A DNA stretch of 17,105 nt, taken from Paracoccaceae bacterium. Lineage in GTDB: Bacteria; Pseudomonadota; Alphaproteobacteria; Rhodobacterales; Rhodobacteraceae. Location of the stretch: assembly GCA_902525995.1 (NCBI GenBank), contig CABZJG010000016.1:1-17105 (forward strand), written 5' to 3'. This document shows, piece by piece, positions 1-6,826 of this stretch. A program made the position numbers and the translations under genes. Numbering within the stretch: the first letter of the stretch is position 1; every line of letters starts with the position of its first letter. The notes below the pieces were generated by a model. The model made no database searches. It was not told where the DNA came from and saw only the letters and a program-made list of their open reading frames with translations.

Positions 1-158
1 TTCGCATTTTTTGACCTCGCAGCGGGGGGCTGCAGACGCGTGCATGCGCCGCAATTTTGCTGCGCTATTTTGCGCAGCCTACAATCAAATTATGCATAAA
101 ACACGCCCGCTGTCACATGAAATCATGACATCCAGAAGAGGTTGAAACAGCTCAAACC
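1..158. other. Intergenic end of window, with a short perfect inverted repeat
   Basis: No convincing gene is seen here. Positions 59-65 (GCTGCGC) and 72-78 (GCGCAGC) form a perfect 7-bp inverted repeat around a 6-nt loop, about 80 nt past the stop of the last minus-strand gene. A smaller one, CATGA-AA-TCATG, lies at 116-127. Neither is followed by a T-rich run on either strand, so I do not call a Rho-independent terminator. The 59-78 repeat might still stabilise the 3' end of the minus-strand operon mRNA. Confidence 0.35.
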
Positions 159-740
159 TTAGGGTGTTGCGGTGGATTTTTCCCAGTCTGGCTCAAAACC
201 CAAGACGATTGTTTCAGATGAAAGGCCTCTATTAAACAACCGGTTATGGGCCATCGTGGCCTGATAAAGCGCGCTTTGCTGGGCCAGCGGCGTCACCGTG
301 CAGTCAAGATCAAACCGCTGCGCGTAGGCTTCAAATACCAACCGGCAGCTGCCCGCCTCCATCAGCTGCGGAGCCCCGCCCGATCCGGGGGGAAATGTGG
401 CCGATAAAACATCCGAGAATTGACGGAACTTTTGGTAGTAGGTGGCGGAAAAAAACTGGATAGCCTGACTACGCGCCTGCGCCGGATCATTGGTTTTTCG
501 CGCCATATGCAACATTTCTGGGGTTTGCGAATAGGTCGGCAATTTGTTCAAAATGGTGATCAAAGCCCCTAAAGAGGCATCCTGACCTGCGAGGTAAACC
601 TCGGGCATTATGGCTGCATCAGGTCGGCCCTGATTGTCCCGCATCATCATCTGCCGCGTGTGGCATTGCCATTTGATAAACTTGTCCTTCATCGGGTGGT
701 TTACATAGGTCTGGCCAAAAATTGATGCGACTGAACTCAT
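159..740 (-). CDS. Unknown 193-residue protein, last gene of the left operon
   Basis: I do not recognise this family. It is a soluble-looking protein with no signal peptide and no membrane segment. The N-terminal half is rich in Met, Gln and aromatic residues; the C-terminal third carries a Cys pair (SCRLVF near residue 132 and DLDCTV near 146). It is very probably a real gene: its ATG overlaps the stop of the upstream nitrilase gene in an ATGA arrangement (737-740), which implies translational coupling, and it ends the same-strand run that starts at 8170. Its place suggests a role tied to the amidohydrolase or to the amine pathway, but that is inference from position only. It could be a substrate-binding accessory protein or an unrelated passenger. 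Confidence 0.7.
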   Translation of the reverse strand: MSSVASIFGQTYVNHPMKDKFIKWQCHTRQMMMRDNQGRPDAAIMPEVYLAGQDASLGALITILNKLPTYSQTPEMLHMARKTNDPAQARSQAIQFFSATYYQKFRQFSDVLSATFPPGSGGAPQLMEAGSCRLVFEAYAQRFDLDCTVTPLAQQSALYQATMAHNRLFNRGLSSETIVLGFEPDWEKSTATP

Positions 741-1585
741 GCTACGCCCCGTTCTTTTACAGTGGTAATCTTATAATCCCGATCATGGCTGAGGCTTGGA
801 ATACGTCCGCGCGCCTCGGCTACTTTATCTAGATCTATAGTGGCAAAGACAACACCAGGTATATCCCCGCCATCGGCAATGACCTCACCCCATGGATTAA
901 TCACCAGACTATGGCCATAGCTGGCGCCGCCACCGGCGATCTCACCGATCGCGCAGGCCGAGATCATAAAGCATCCATTTTCAATGGCTCTTGCGCGGTT
1001 TAAAATATGCCAATGGGCTTCGCCTGTTTTCTTGGTAAAGGCCGCAGGCGTGCATAAAATTTCTGCGCCAGCCTGCGCTAAATCTCTGTAAAGATTGGGA
1101 AACCTTAAATCATAACAAATTGTATGACCAAGCTGAGCATAAGGGGTTTGAACCAAGCTCATTGCATTTCCGGCTGCCACCCGGGCACTTTCGCGGTATA
1201 CTTCAGTTGGTGAAATCTGCACATCAAAAAGGTAGATCTTATCATAACGGCTTTGAATATTACCTTGCTGATCCAAGATATAGCCGCGGTTTATGATTTT
1301 TCCATCACGGCCAGAGACCGCAATTGATCCGATCATAATCCAGATATTTTTTTGCGCTGCAAAATCTTGAAACGCTGCCAGAAACGGATGTTCTGCCTCT
1401 GGTGCATGTGGCGGAGTAAGGGCAGAGCCTTCACTTTTCAGACCGCCGCAGTATTCCGGCAAAAATAAAAATTCCGCGCCCGCTCTCACCGCTTGCTCGG
1501 CAAGTGGCATCGCTTCATCTACAGCCTGACCGATGGAGGGCATCGGCCGGGTTTGGAGGCAAGCGATTGAAAGCGGGCGCGGCAT
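737..1585 (-). CDS. Carbon-nitrogen hydrolase (nitrilase superfamily, Nit1/omega-amidase-like)
   Basis: This 282-residue protein has the complete Glu-Lys-Cys triad of the nitrilase superfamily: Glu44 in FLPEYCGG, Lys116 in YDKIYLFD, and the nucleophile Cys157 in TICYDLRFP. It also has the second conserved glutamate (RES, residue 132) and the AHW...RARAIEN stretch near 190-203. The 'FDV...Y.ES' and 'PAAFT..TG.AHW' signature is that of the Nit1/Nit2 branch, whose members hydrolyse deaminated glutathione or omega-amides such as alpha-ketoglutaramate; they are cytoplasmic amidases, not true nitrilases. The start lies 5 nt after the stop of the upstream gene with no strong ribosome site, so translation is probably coupled. 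In this operon a plausible substrate is a gamma-glutamyl or alpha-keto amide from the ligase/transferase steps. The family call is firm; the substrate is inferred. Confidence 0.9.
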   Translation of the reverse strand: MPRPLSIACLQTRPMPSIGQAVDEAMPLAEQAVRAGAEFLFLPEYCGGLKSEGSALTPPHAPEAEHPFLAAFQDFAAQKNIWIMIGSIAVSGRDGKIINRGYILDQQGNIQSRYDKIYLFDVQISPTEVYRESARVAAGNAMSLVQTPYAQLGHTICYDLRFPNLYRDLAQAGAEILCTPAAFTKKTGEAHWHILNRARAIENGCFMISACAIGEIAGGGASYGHSLVINPWGEVIADGGDIPGVVFATIDLDKVAEARGRIPSLSHDRDYKITTVKERGVA

Positions 1586-1590
1586 TTGGT

Positions 1591-2004
1591 TTAGAACTTC
1601 ATATAAGCTTTTCTGAGATCCGACAGCGGATGGCGATCAGACATCTGAAACTTAATCAAAAGCTCACGGGCGATCATATCACGATCCTGCTGGTTATCCG
1701 GCAACTCAATCGTATTTGGAATGCGGACCCAGCCATTGTTGTTGCGGTCAAAAACCGCTGGCGCGCCCTCTTCATAGCCCATGTGGACATCTTCGAGCCA
1801 GTTCAGATCATCCCAACCCATAACTTCCATATATTTAGAAAGAAACGGAGTGATACGATTGTAATCCGGCACCAAGTTCACATCGTAACGATATCCGATA
1901 TGTTGCCCAATTTCTTTTTCCCGTTCTGAGACAAGACCATCTGCGTCATTCAGAAACTGATCAACGTCAACGATCTCAGAGCCGCGGTACTGTGTTCCAG
2001 CCAT
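1591..2004 (-). CDS. Unknown 137-residue acidic protein in the glx operon
   Basis: I do not recognise a domain. The protein is small, acidic and rich in Asp, Asn and aromatics (for example MGWDDLNWLEDVHMGYEE near residues 62-79), with no membrane segment, no Cys and no signal peptide. It is well supported as a gene. A strong ribosome site (AAGGAGG, about 9 nt before the ATG) precedes it, and it begins 14 nt after the glutamate-synthase core gene and ends 5 nt before the nitrilase gene. The position directly after the three split glutamate-synthase genes suggests an accessory or small structural subunit of that complex, in the way delta subunits accompany tetrameric sarcosine oxidase. That is inference; it could equally be a stand-alone enzyme of a family I cannot name. 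Confidence 0.75.
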   Translation of the reverse strand: MAGTQYRGSEIVDVDQFLNDADGLVSEREKEIGQHIGYRYDVNLVPDYNRITPFLSKYMEVMGWDDLNWLEDVHMGYEEGAPAVFDRNNNGWVRIPNTIELPDNQQDRDMIARELLIKFQMSDRHPLSDLRKAYMKF

Positions 2005-2018
2005 AATTCAAGCCCTCC

Positions 2019-3383
2019 TTAAAGGTGATGATAATCTTCGACGCCAACCGTGTGGTTGGTACCGGCCAACGGAACACCGGCCATGGCCGACGCTTCCATA
2101 GTAAGCGCTGCAAGATCTTCTGGCTCAAGGCTGTGAAGATGGGTCTTGCCACAGGCCCGCGCAAAGAGCTGCGCTTCAATGGTCAATGTATGCAAGAAGT
2201 TATAGACACGCTCGGCAGCTTCGTCCGGATCAAGACGCGCGCGAAGAACTGGGTCTTGTGTTGCAACGCCCACCGGGCAACGCCCTGTGTGACAGTTGTA
2301 GCAATACCCAGGTTCTGCGCCCACCTCTTCAGGATAGTTCGCTTCAGGAATGTCCTTGTTACAGTTCAGCGCCATCATGGCCGAATGACCAATGGCAATC
2401 GCATCCGCGCCAAGTGCAATGGCTTTCGCCACATCCGCGCCGTTGCGAATACCGCCCGCATAGATCAAAGTGATCTGACCACGCTTGCCAAGATCATCAA
2501 TCGCTTTACGCGCTTGACGAATGGCCGCAATGCCCGGAACGCCGGTATCTTCTGTTGCAAGGTGCGGACCGGCACCTGTGCCGCCTTCCATACCGTCGAT
2601 ATAGATCGAGTCTGGATCACATTTGACCGCCATGCGCACATCGTCATAAACGCGCGCCGCACCCAGCTTAAGCTGGATCGGGATTTGCCAGTCAGTCGCT
2701 TCGCGGATTTCCTGAATTTTAAGCGCAAGATCGTCCGGACCCAGCCAATCAGGGTGACGGGCCGGTGAACGTTGGTCAATCCCGGCCGGAAGCGAGCGCA
2801 TTTCAGCAACCTGATCGGTCACTTTTTGGCCCATCAGGTGGCCGCCAAGACCAACTTTACAGCCCTGACCGATAAAGAATTCAACACCATCCGCCAAAAC
2901 AAGGTGGTTCGGGTTAAAACCGTACCGCGATTGGATACACTGATAGAACCACTTTGAGCTATAGCGGCGCTCATCCGGGATCATACCGCCTTCACCAGAA
3001 CAGGTTGCTGTTCCGGCCATGGTTGCGCCCCGTGCAAGCGCTGTTTTGGCCTCATAACTCAAAGCGCCAAAGCTCATGCCGGTGATATAAACCGGTATAT
3101 CCAGTTCAATCGGGCGTTTGGCACGCGGGCCGATGACCGTACGGGTTTCGCATTTTTCGCGGTAGCCTTCGATCACAAACCGGGTCAGCGTTCCGGGCAT
3201 GAATGTAAGATCATCCCAATGGGGGATTTTCTTAAACAATGAAAATCCACGCATCCGGTAGCGGCCAAGCTCGGATTTGATATGGATGTCATCCATAACG
3301 CGTGGTGGGAAGATAAAGCTGTCACCAATGCGGTTTACATCGCGATCAAGCTGTTTTGTGGTGGGCATATCGCCGTCAGCCAT
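2019..3383 (-). CDS. glxD: FMN-binding glutamate-synthase core protein (GlxD / MgsC family)
   Basis: This 454-residue protein corresponds to the stand-alone FMN/2-oxoglutarate barrel of the glutamate-synthase large subunit. Seen directly: TGMSFGALS (101-109), SGEGG (129-133), the DGMEGGTGAGP phosphate/flavin loop (263-273), AGGIRNG (309-315) and a cysteine cluster followed by CPVGVATQDP (C361, C364, C369). In the family this domain accepts ammonia or a methylamine moiety onto 2-oxoglutarate; the N-methylglutamate synthase version (MgsC) moves the amine of gamma-glutamylmethylamide. Cytoplasmic. It lies downstream of the amidotransferase and GXGXG genes, as in glxBCD and mgsABC clusters. No GltD-like small subunit with NADPH and Fe-S domains is seen in the window, which favours a transferase over a classical NADPH-dependent glutamate synthase. 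The Cys-x2-Cys-x4-Cys spacing differs from the Cys-x5-Cys-x4-Cys known for GltB. Confidence 0.9.
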   Translation of the reverse strand: MADGDMPTTKQLDRDVNRIGDSFIFPPRVMDDIHIKSELGRYRMRGFSLFKKIPHWDDLTFMPGTLTRFVIEGYREKCETRTVIGPRAKRPIELDIPVYITGMSFGALSYEAKTALARGATMAGTATCSGEGGMIPDERRYSSKWFYQCIQSRYGFNPNHLVLADGVEFFIGQGCKVGLGGHLMGQKVTDQVAEMRSLPAGIDQRSPARHPDWLGPDDLALKIQEIREATDWQIPIQLKLGAARVYDDVRMAVKCDPDSIYIDGMEGGTGAGPHLATEDTGVPGIAAIRQARKAIDDLGKRGQITLIYAGGIRNGADVAKAIALGADAIAIGHSAMMALNCNKDIPEANYPEEVGAEPGYCYNCHTGRCPVGVATQDPVLRARLDPDEAAERVYNFLHTLTIEAQLFARACGKTHLHSLEPEDLAALTMEASAMAGVPLAGTNHTVGVEDYHHL

Positions 3384-3405
3384 GGGTCAGATCCTTTCCG
3401 GTGAC

Positions 3406-4275
3406 TTAAAGAATGAGTTTCTTTTCAGAGGGTTCAAGATTGTCGTAGTTCCAAAGCTGTTTTCCAGCGACAATCTTTGTGAAGTGGTCAACGCCTTTTT
3501 CCGGCATCAAACCATATTGTGTCAGCTTACGTGTAAGCCATGCCTTATCAAGATTGGTGAGTTCCGCCTCGACCGCATCTACACCACACGACTTAATGTC
3601 GCCACCGACGTAAATCGTACCATCATACATCGAGTCGCCAAGGTTTTTGCCTGCATTTCCGCACACAACCATACGGCCCCGCTGCATCATGAAGCCAGAC
3701 AGCGCGCCGGTATCACCGCCGACAATAATTGTGCCGCCTTTCATATCGATGCCTGTACGCGAGCCAACAGAGCCGCGGCACACAAGGTCGCCGCCACGAA
3801 TAGCGGCACCAAATGTCGAGCCTGCGTTCTTTTCGATCATCACAGTTCCGGACATCATGTTTTCGCCGCATGACCAGCCAACGCGGCCATTGATGCGAAT
3901 ATTGGGGCCATCGATAAGACCGACACCGAAATAGCCGGTAGAGCCTTCGATAATCAGGTTGAGCTTGCTGAGAATGCCCACCCCGAGCGAGTGCTTTCCG
4001 CGCGGGTTTTGCAGCACGATAGTGCCGTAGCCTTCCGCCATCAGCTCGCGGATACGTCCGTTGACCTCGGTTGTGGTCATATCCACAGTGTCAATTTCAG
4101 TGCGTTTGTTGAAATCCACTTCGGGCGCCCACGGATATGTGAACCGCTCTTCTGCATCCGGATCAAATTCAATATGCAGGGACTTTCCGGTCAACTGCTC
4201 GGTTCGCATTCCAAGCGCGGTAACGCGCTCTTCCTGGCTCATTTGCTTTAGTTCAGCATCGCTTACGCTTGCCAT
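3406..4275 (-). CDS. glxC: GXGXG beta-helix subunit of split glutamate synthase (GlxC / MgsB family)
   Basis: This 289-residue protein consists of an N-terminal part of about 75 residues without recognised motif, then the glycine-rich right-handed beta-helix typical of the glutamate-synthase C-terminal domain (about 80-235, repeated short G-containing turns such as GSTGYFGVGL, GGTIIVGGDTG and DGTIYVGGD). In fused GltB this domain is structural and joins the amidotransferase and FMN barrels, so it is inferred to scaffold the neighbouring two subunits. Its ATG has a clear AGGAGG 7 nt upstream and overlaps the end of the amidotransferase gene by 13 nt, so co-translation is likely. The N-terminal 75 residues look long for the stand-alone GlxC type as I remember it. 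The family call is firm. Confidence 0.9.
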   Translation of the reverse strand: MASVSDAELKQMSQEERVTALGMRTEQLTGKSLHIEFDPDAEERFTYPWAPEVDFNKRTEIDTVDMTTTEVNGRIRELMAEGYGTIVLQNPRGKHSLGVGILSKLNLIIEGSTGYFGVGLIDGPNIRINGRVGWSCGENMMSGTVMIEKNAGSTFGAAIRGGDLVCRGSVGSRTGIDMKGGTIIVGGDTGALSGFMMQRGRMVVCGNAGKNLGDSMYDGTIYVGGDIKSCGVDAVEAELTNLDKAWLTRKLTQYGLMPEKGVDHFTKIVAGKQLWNYDNLEPSEKKLIL

Positions 4276-5198
4276 ACTCGAACCTCCTCATCATACGGGT
4301 CATAGGTGTCAATTTCTTCTGGAAGTATCGCGCGGATCGCCACCTCTTCTGAGGCCATCGCGATCAGATCGTCACTTTCGTAAAGTACAAGCGGCTTGGC
4401 AGCCATTGTGTCTTTCGCCATTCCAAGTTGGTCTTTGGTGGCCACGAGATAGGTGAACACACCATCAATTTCCTCGATCGAATTGCGCAGAGACTGCTCT
4501 AGCGTGATGCCATTGGCCAAGTTGTGCGCCGTGTAAACCGCCAGCAACTCGCTGTCACAGTTCGACATAAAGCGGTGGCCCTTGCGTTCCATTTCGCGGC
4601 GCATAATCCAGTAGTTTGTAATCTGGCCATTGTGGACAACACTGACATCATTATATGGAAACGCCCAGTAAGGGTGCGCCGAGCGGATATCCACATCGGA
4701 CTCTGTTGCCATACGAGTGTGGCCAATGCTGTGGGTTCCTTTAAATTTATCCAACCCATAAAGGCCAGCCACATCCGCAGCATCCCCAAGGTCCTTGATC
4801 AATTCGAGCCCATTTCCAAGAGACAGAATTTCAACACCTTCGGTTTCCTCGATGTGCTCTGCCATTACCGATGTATCACCTTCATGGCCCAGCACGAAAC
4901 GGAGCGCATATTCAGTGACACTTTCCTTGCTTTTCACAGCTGCGCCGTGCTCTGCCAGAATTTCTTCCACTGCGGCAATGCGATCTACAATCACCTGATG
5001 GATACCGCGGCCTTTATGCATATCCTCGGCTTCTGCCACTTTGAGGCGCATAATGTAGTCGCCTTCGGTTGGCTTTCCATAAACCGCGTAACCGGTCGAG
5101 TCCGGCCCCCGGTGCTTTAGGGCCTGTAACATCGCGGTCATTTCGCCCCCGACATTAGAGCTTTTGCCCTTGTGTATAAGTCCTGCGATTCCACACAT
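4263..5198 (-). CDS. glxB: Class II glutamine amidotransferase subunit (GlxB / MgsA family)
   Basis: This is an Ntn-type glutaminase domain. Starting at this ATG gives MCGIAG, so the catalytic Cys2 becomes the N-terminal residue after Met removal; an in-frame GTG four codons upstream sits inside the ribosome site (AGGAGGT) and is rejected. The protein is then 311 residues. Visible active-site motifs: HRGPDSTG (29-36), HTRMAT (160-165, Arg for substrate carboxylate), HNGQITNY (189-196, oxyanion Asn/Gly) and CDSE (214-217, Asp for the glutamine amino group). All key residues for hydrolysing a gamma-glutamyl amide are present. In the family it releases ammonia, or methylamine in MgsA, from the gamma-amide for use by the FMN subunit. 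It is the first of the three split glutamate-synthase genes here, 78 nt after the ligase gene with a hairpin between. Confidence 0.92.
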   Translation of the reverse strand: MCGIAGLIHKGKSSNVGGEMTAMLQALKHRGPDSTGYAVYGKPTEGDYIMRLKVAEAEDMHKGRGIHQVIVDRIAAVEEILAEHGAAVKSKESVTEYALRFVLGHEGDTSVMAEHIEETEGVEILSLGNGLELIKDLGDAADVAGLYGLDKFKGTHSIGHTRMATESDVDIRSAHPYWAFPYNDVSVVHNGQITNYWIMRREMERKGHRFMSNCDSELLAVYTAHNLANGITLEQSLRNSIEEIDGVFTYLVATKDQLGMAKDTMAAKPLVLYESDDLIAMASEEVAIRAILPEEIDTYDPYDEEVRVWQA

Positions 5199-5235
5199 TT
5201 TTAGAAACACCTCCTTTTGATTGCGTGTTAGATGT

Positions 5236-5255
5236 GGCGGGCTATACCGCCCGCC
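5236..5255. repeat. GC-rich hairpin between the ligase and glxB genes
   Basis: GGCGGGC (5236-5242) and GCCCGCC (5249-5255) form a perfect 7-bp, all-GC stem with a 6-nt loop. It lies in the 78-nt gap between the ligase stop and the glxB ribosome site. Read on the minus strand it is followed by ACATCTAAC, not a U-run, so it is not a normal terminator. It could be an mRNA-stability or processing element that sets different levels of the ligase and the glxBCD part. Confidence 0.55.
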
Positions 5256-5276
5256 CGGTTTAATTGTTGTCGTGCT

Positions 5277-6755
5277 TTATGGCAGACATTCCATGTAGGT
5301 ATCGTTGTCCCAATCTGTCACTGTGGACATGAACCGTGCATATTCATCGTATTTATATTCATGGAAAAGACGGTACATTTCGCCCGGCATACCGCGCTGA
5401 ACGACTTCGCTATTTTCCAGATAGGCAAGCGCTTCTCCAAGCGACATCGGCAGCTTTTTAACTTGCTTACCTTCTTTGATCGCTTCGTAGATGTTGCGCT
5501 CTTCTGGTGCGCCCGGATCAAGCTTGTTTGTGATCCCATCATCCATAGCGGCCAAAAGCGTTGAGCCCATCAAATAGGGGTTTACCATCGAGTCCACGGA
5601 GCGGTATTCAAACCGGCCCGGCGCAGAAACGCGCAGACCTGTGGTCCGGTTTTGAAAACCCCAGTCCGCAAAGACCGGTGCCCAGAAACCGGTATCCCAA
5701 AGCCGTCGGTATGAGTTCACGGTCGAGCAACCGATCGCTGTCAGAGCCTGCAAGTGATGCACAACGCCGCCGATGGCCTCAAGACCTTCTTTTCCTGGCA
5801 TTTGCGGATCATCATCATCCGGCATGAAGGTGTTCTCACCACCCCGAACATACATGTAGTTGTCCGCCATACCTGGCAGATCATCAGGATCATTACCCGT
5901 TTTTACAAAATGGTCTTCGCCGCCACGCCACAAGGACATATTATGGTGACAGCCAGAGGCCGAAACCCCCATAAACGGCTTGGTCATAAAGCAGGCAAAG
6001 ATGCCATTTTCACGCGCCACCTGAGCACAGATTTGACGGTATGTCGTAAGACGGTCTGCGTTGCGCAGCACGTCATCAAACATCCAGTTCAATTCCAATT
6101 GCCCTGGTGCATCCTCGTGATCGCCCTGGATCATATCTAGGCCCATTTTACGGGCATATCGGATCACCTGCATTGACACAGGCCGCAGGCTTTCAAACTG
6201 GTCAATATGATAGCAATAGGGCTTGGAATAACCGTCTTTTGGCTTGCCGTTTTCGTCAAACTTGAGCCACATCATTTCCGGCTCGGTTCCGATCCGCAAG
6301 CTCCGGCCATGCTTGGCTTTGAACTCTTCGTGCATGCGGCGCAGATTTCCACGACAATCTGATGTCAGAAACCCGCCTGGATCTTGCTTTTCTTCACGGT
6401 TGCGAAACAAAGTACAATAAAACCGGCCAATTTGAGGCGCCCAAGGCAACTGCATAAAGGTTTCTGGCTCTGGAATACCGACAAGTTCAGCCGCTTCTGG
6501 ACCGTAGCCCAAGTAATTTCCCGCGCGGTCGGTGAAGAGGTTCACTGTTGCGCCATATACCAGCTGAAATCCTTTTTTGGCGACCGATTCCCAATGATCT
6601 GCGGGAATACCTTTCCCCATGATCTTACCGGTTACCGAGACGAATTGCAGATAGAGATACTCAATCCCCATCCGATCAATCATTTCCCTGACTTCTTTGA
6701 TTTTTTCGTCGCGCCCTGGCGCTTCGACAAATTTCTCAAGATCTGTTTCAGCCAA
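5277..6755 (-). CDS. Glutamine-synthetase-like glutamate-amine ligase
   Basis: A glutamine-synthetase fold enzyme of 492 residues from the chosen TTG start (AGGGGTAAG lies about 8 nt upstream; an alternative TTG at 6797 has no good ribosome site). All main active-site residues are visible: the TEPE metal glutamates (E158, E160), HED and GQLE (E214, E221), GCHHNMSLW (His270/271 for ATP/Mg), NSYRRL (347-352), NRTTGLR (369-375) and RFEYRS (381-386). It should therefore activate glutamate as gamma-glutamyl phosphate. The family includes glutamine synthetase, GlnT and gamma-glutamylmethylamide synthetase (GmaS), but at 492 residues it is longer than the roughly 430-450 I expect of GlnT/GmaS. With GlxBCD and an FAD oxidase alongside, a primary alkylamine acceptor rather than ammonia is the better guess. 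Substrate unproven. Confidence 0.85.
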   Translation of the reverse strand: MAETDLEKFVEAPGRDEKIKEVREMIDRMGIEYLYLQFVSVTGKIMGKGIPADHWESVAKKGFQLVYGATVNLFTDRAGNYLGYGPEAAELVGIPEPETFMQLPWAPQIGRFYCTLFRNREEKQDPGGFLTSDCRGNLRRMHEEFKAKHGRSLRIGTEPEMMWLKFDENGKPKDGYSKPYCYHIDQFESLRPVSMQVIRYARKMGLDMIQGDHEDAPGQLELNWMFDDVLRNADRLTTYRQICAQVARENGIFACFMTKPFMGVSASGCHHNMSLWRGGEDHFVKTGNDPDDLPGMADNYMYVRGGENTFMPDDDDPQMPGKEGLEAIGGVVHHLQALTAIGCSTVNSYRRLWDTGFWAPVFADWGFQNRTTGLRVSAPGRFEYRSVDSMVNPYLMGSTLLAAMDDGITNKLDPGAPEERNIYEAIKEGKQVKKLPMSLGEALAYLENSEVVQRGMPGEMYRLFHEYKYDEYARFMSTVTDWDNDTYMECLP

Positions 6756-6787
6756 TTTTCTTACCCCTAGGTTTGTTGTTTGTTTCC

Positions 6788-6801
6788 TTGGTTGCAACCA
6801 A
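6788..6801. promoter_or_regulatory. Perfect 14-bp palindrome upstream of the ligase gene
   Basis: TTGGTTGCAACCAA reads the same on both strands. It lies in the 71-nt gap between the oxidase stop and the ligase start. Its TTGGT/ACCAA arms resemble the candidate GntR site at 8245-8257, though with 4 rather than 3 central bases. It may be a second operator of the same regulator, giving internal control of the operon. The alternative ligase TTG start lies within it. A function is inferred only. Confidence 0.4.
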
Positions 6802-6826
6802 TTTTTATGGCAATTTGGTCAGTGTA

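Noticed and set aside
1..158. Hairpin at 59-78 as a terminator of the minus-strand operon
   Set aside because: The stem is good but no T-rich run follows on the minus strand, and it is about 80 nt from the stop codon.
2019..5198. Classical NADPH-dependent glutamate synthase
   Set aside because: No GltD-like small subunit is present in the window, and the three domains of the large subunit are separate genes.
2019..6755. Calling the ligase and glxBCD genes gmaS-mgsABC outright
   Set aside because: The fold families match, but the ligase is longer than I expect for GmaS, and the extra genes are unexplained. Substrate cannot be read from the sequence.
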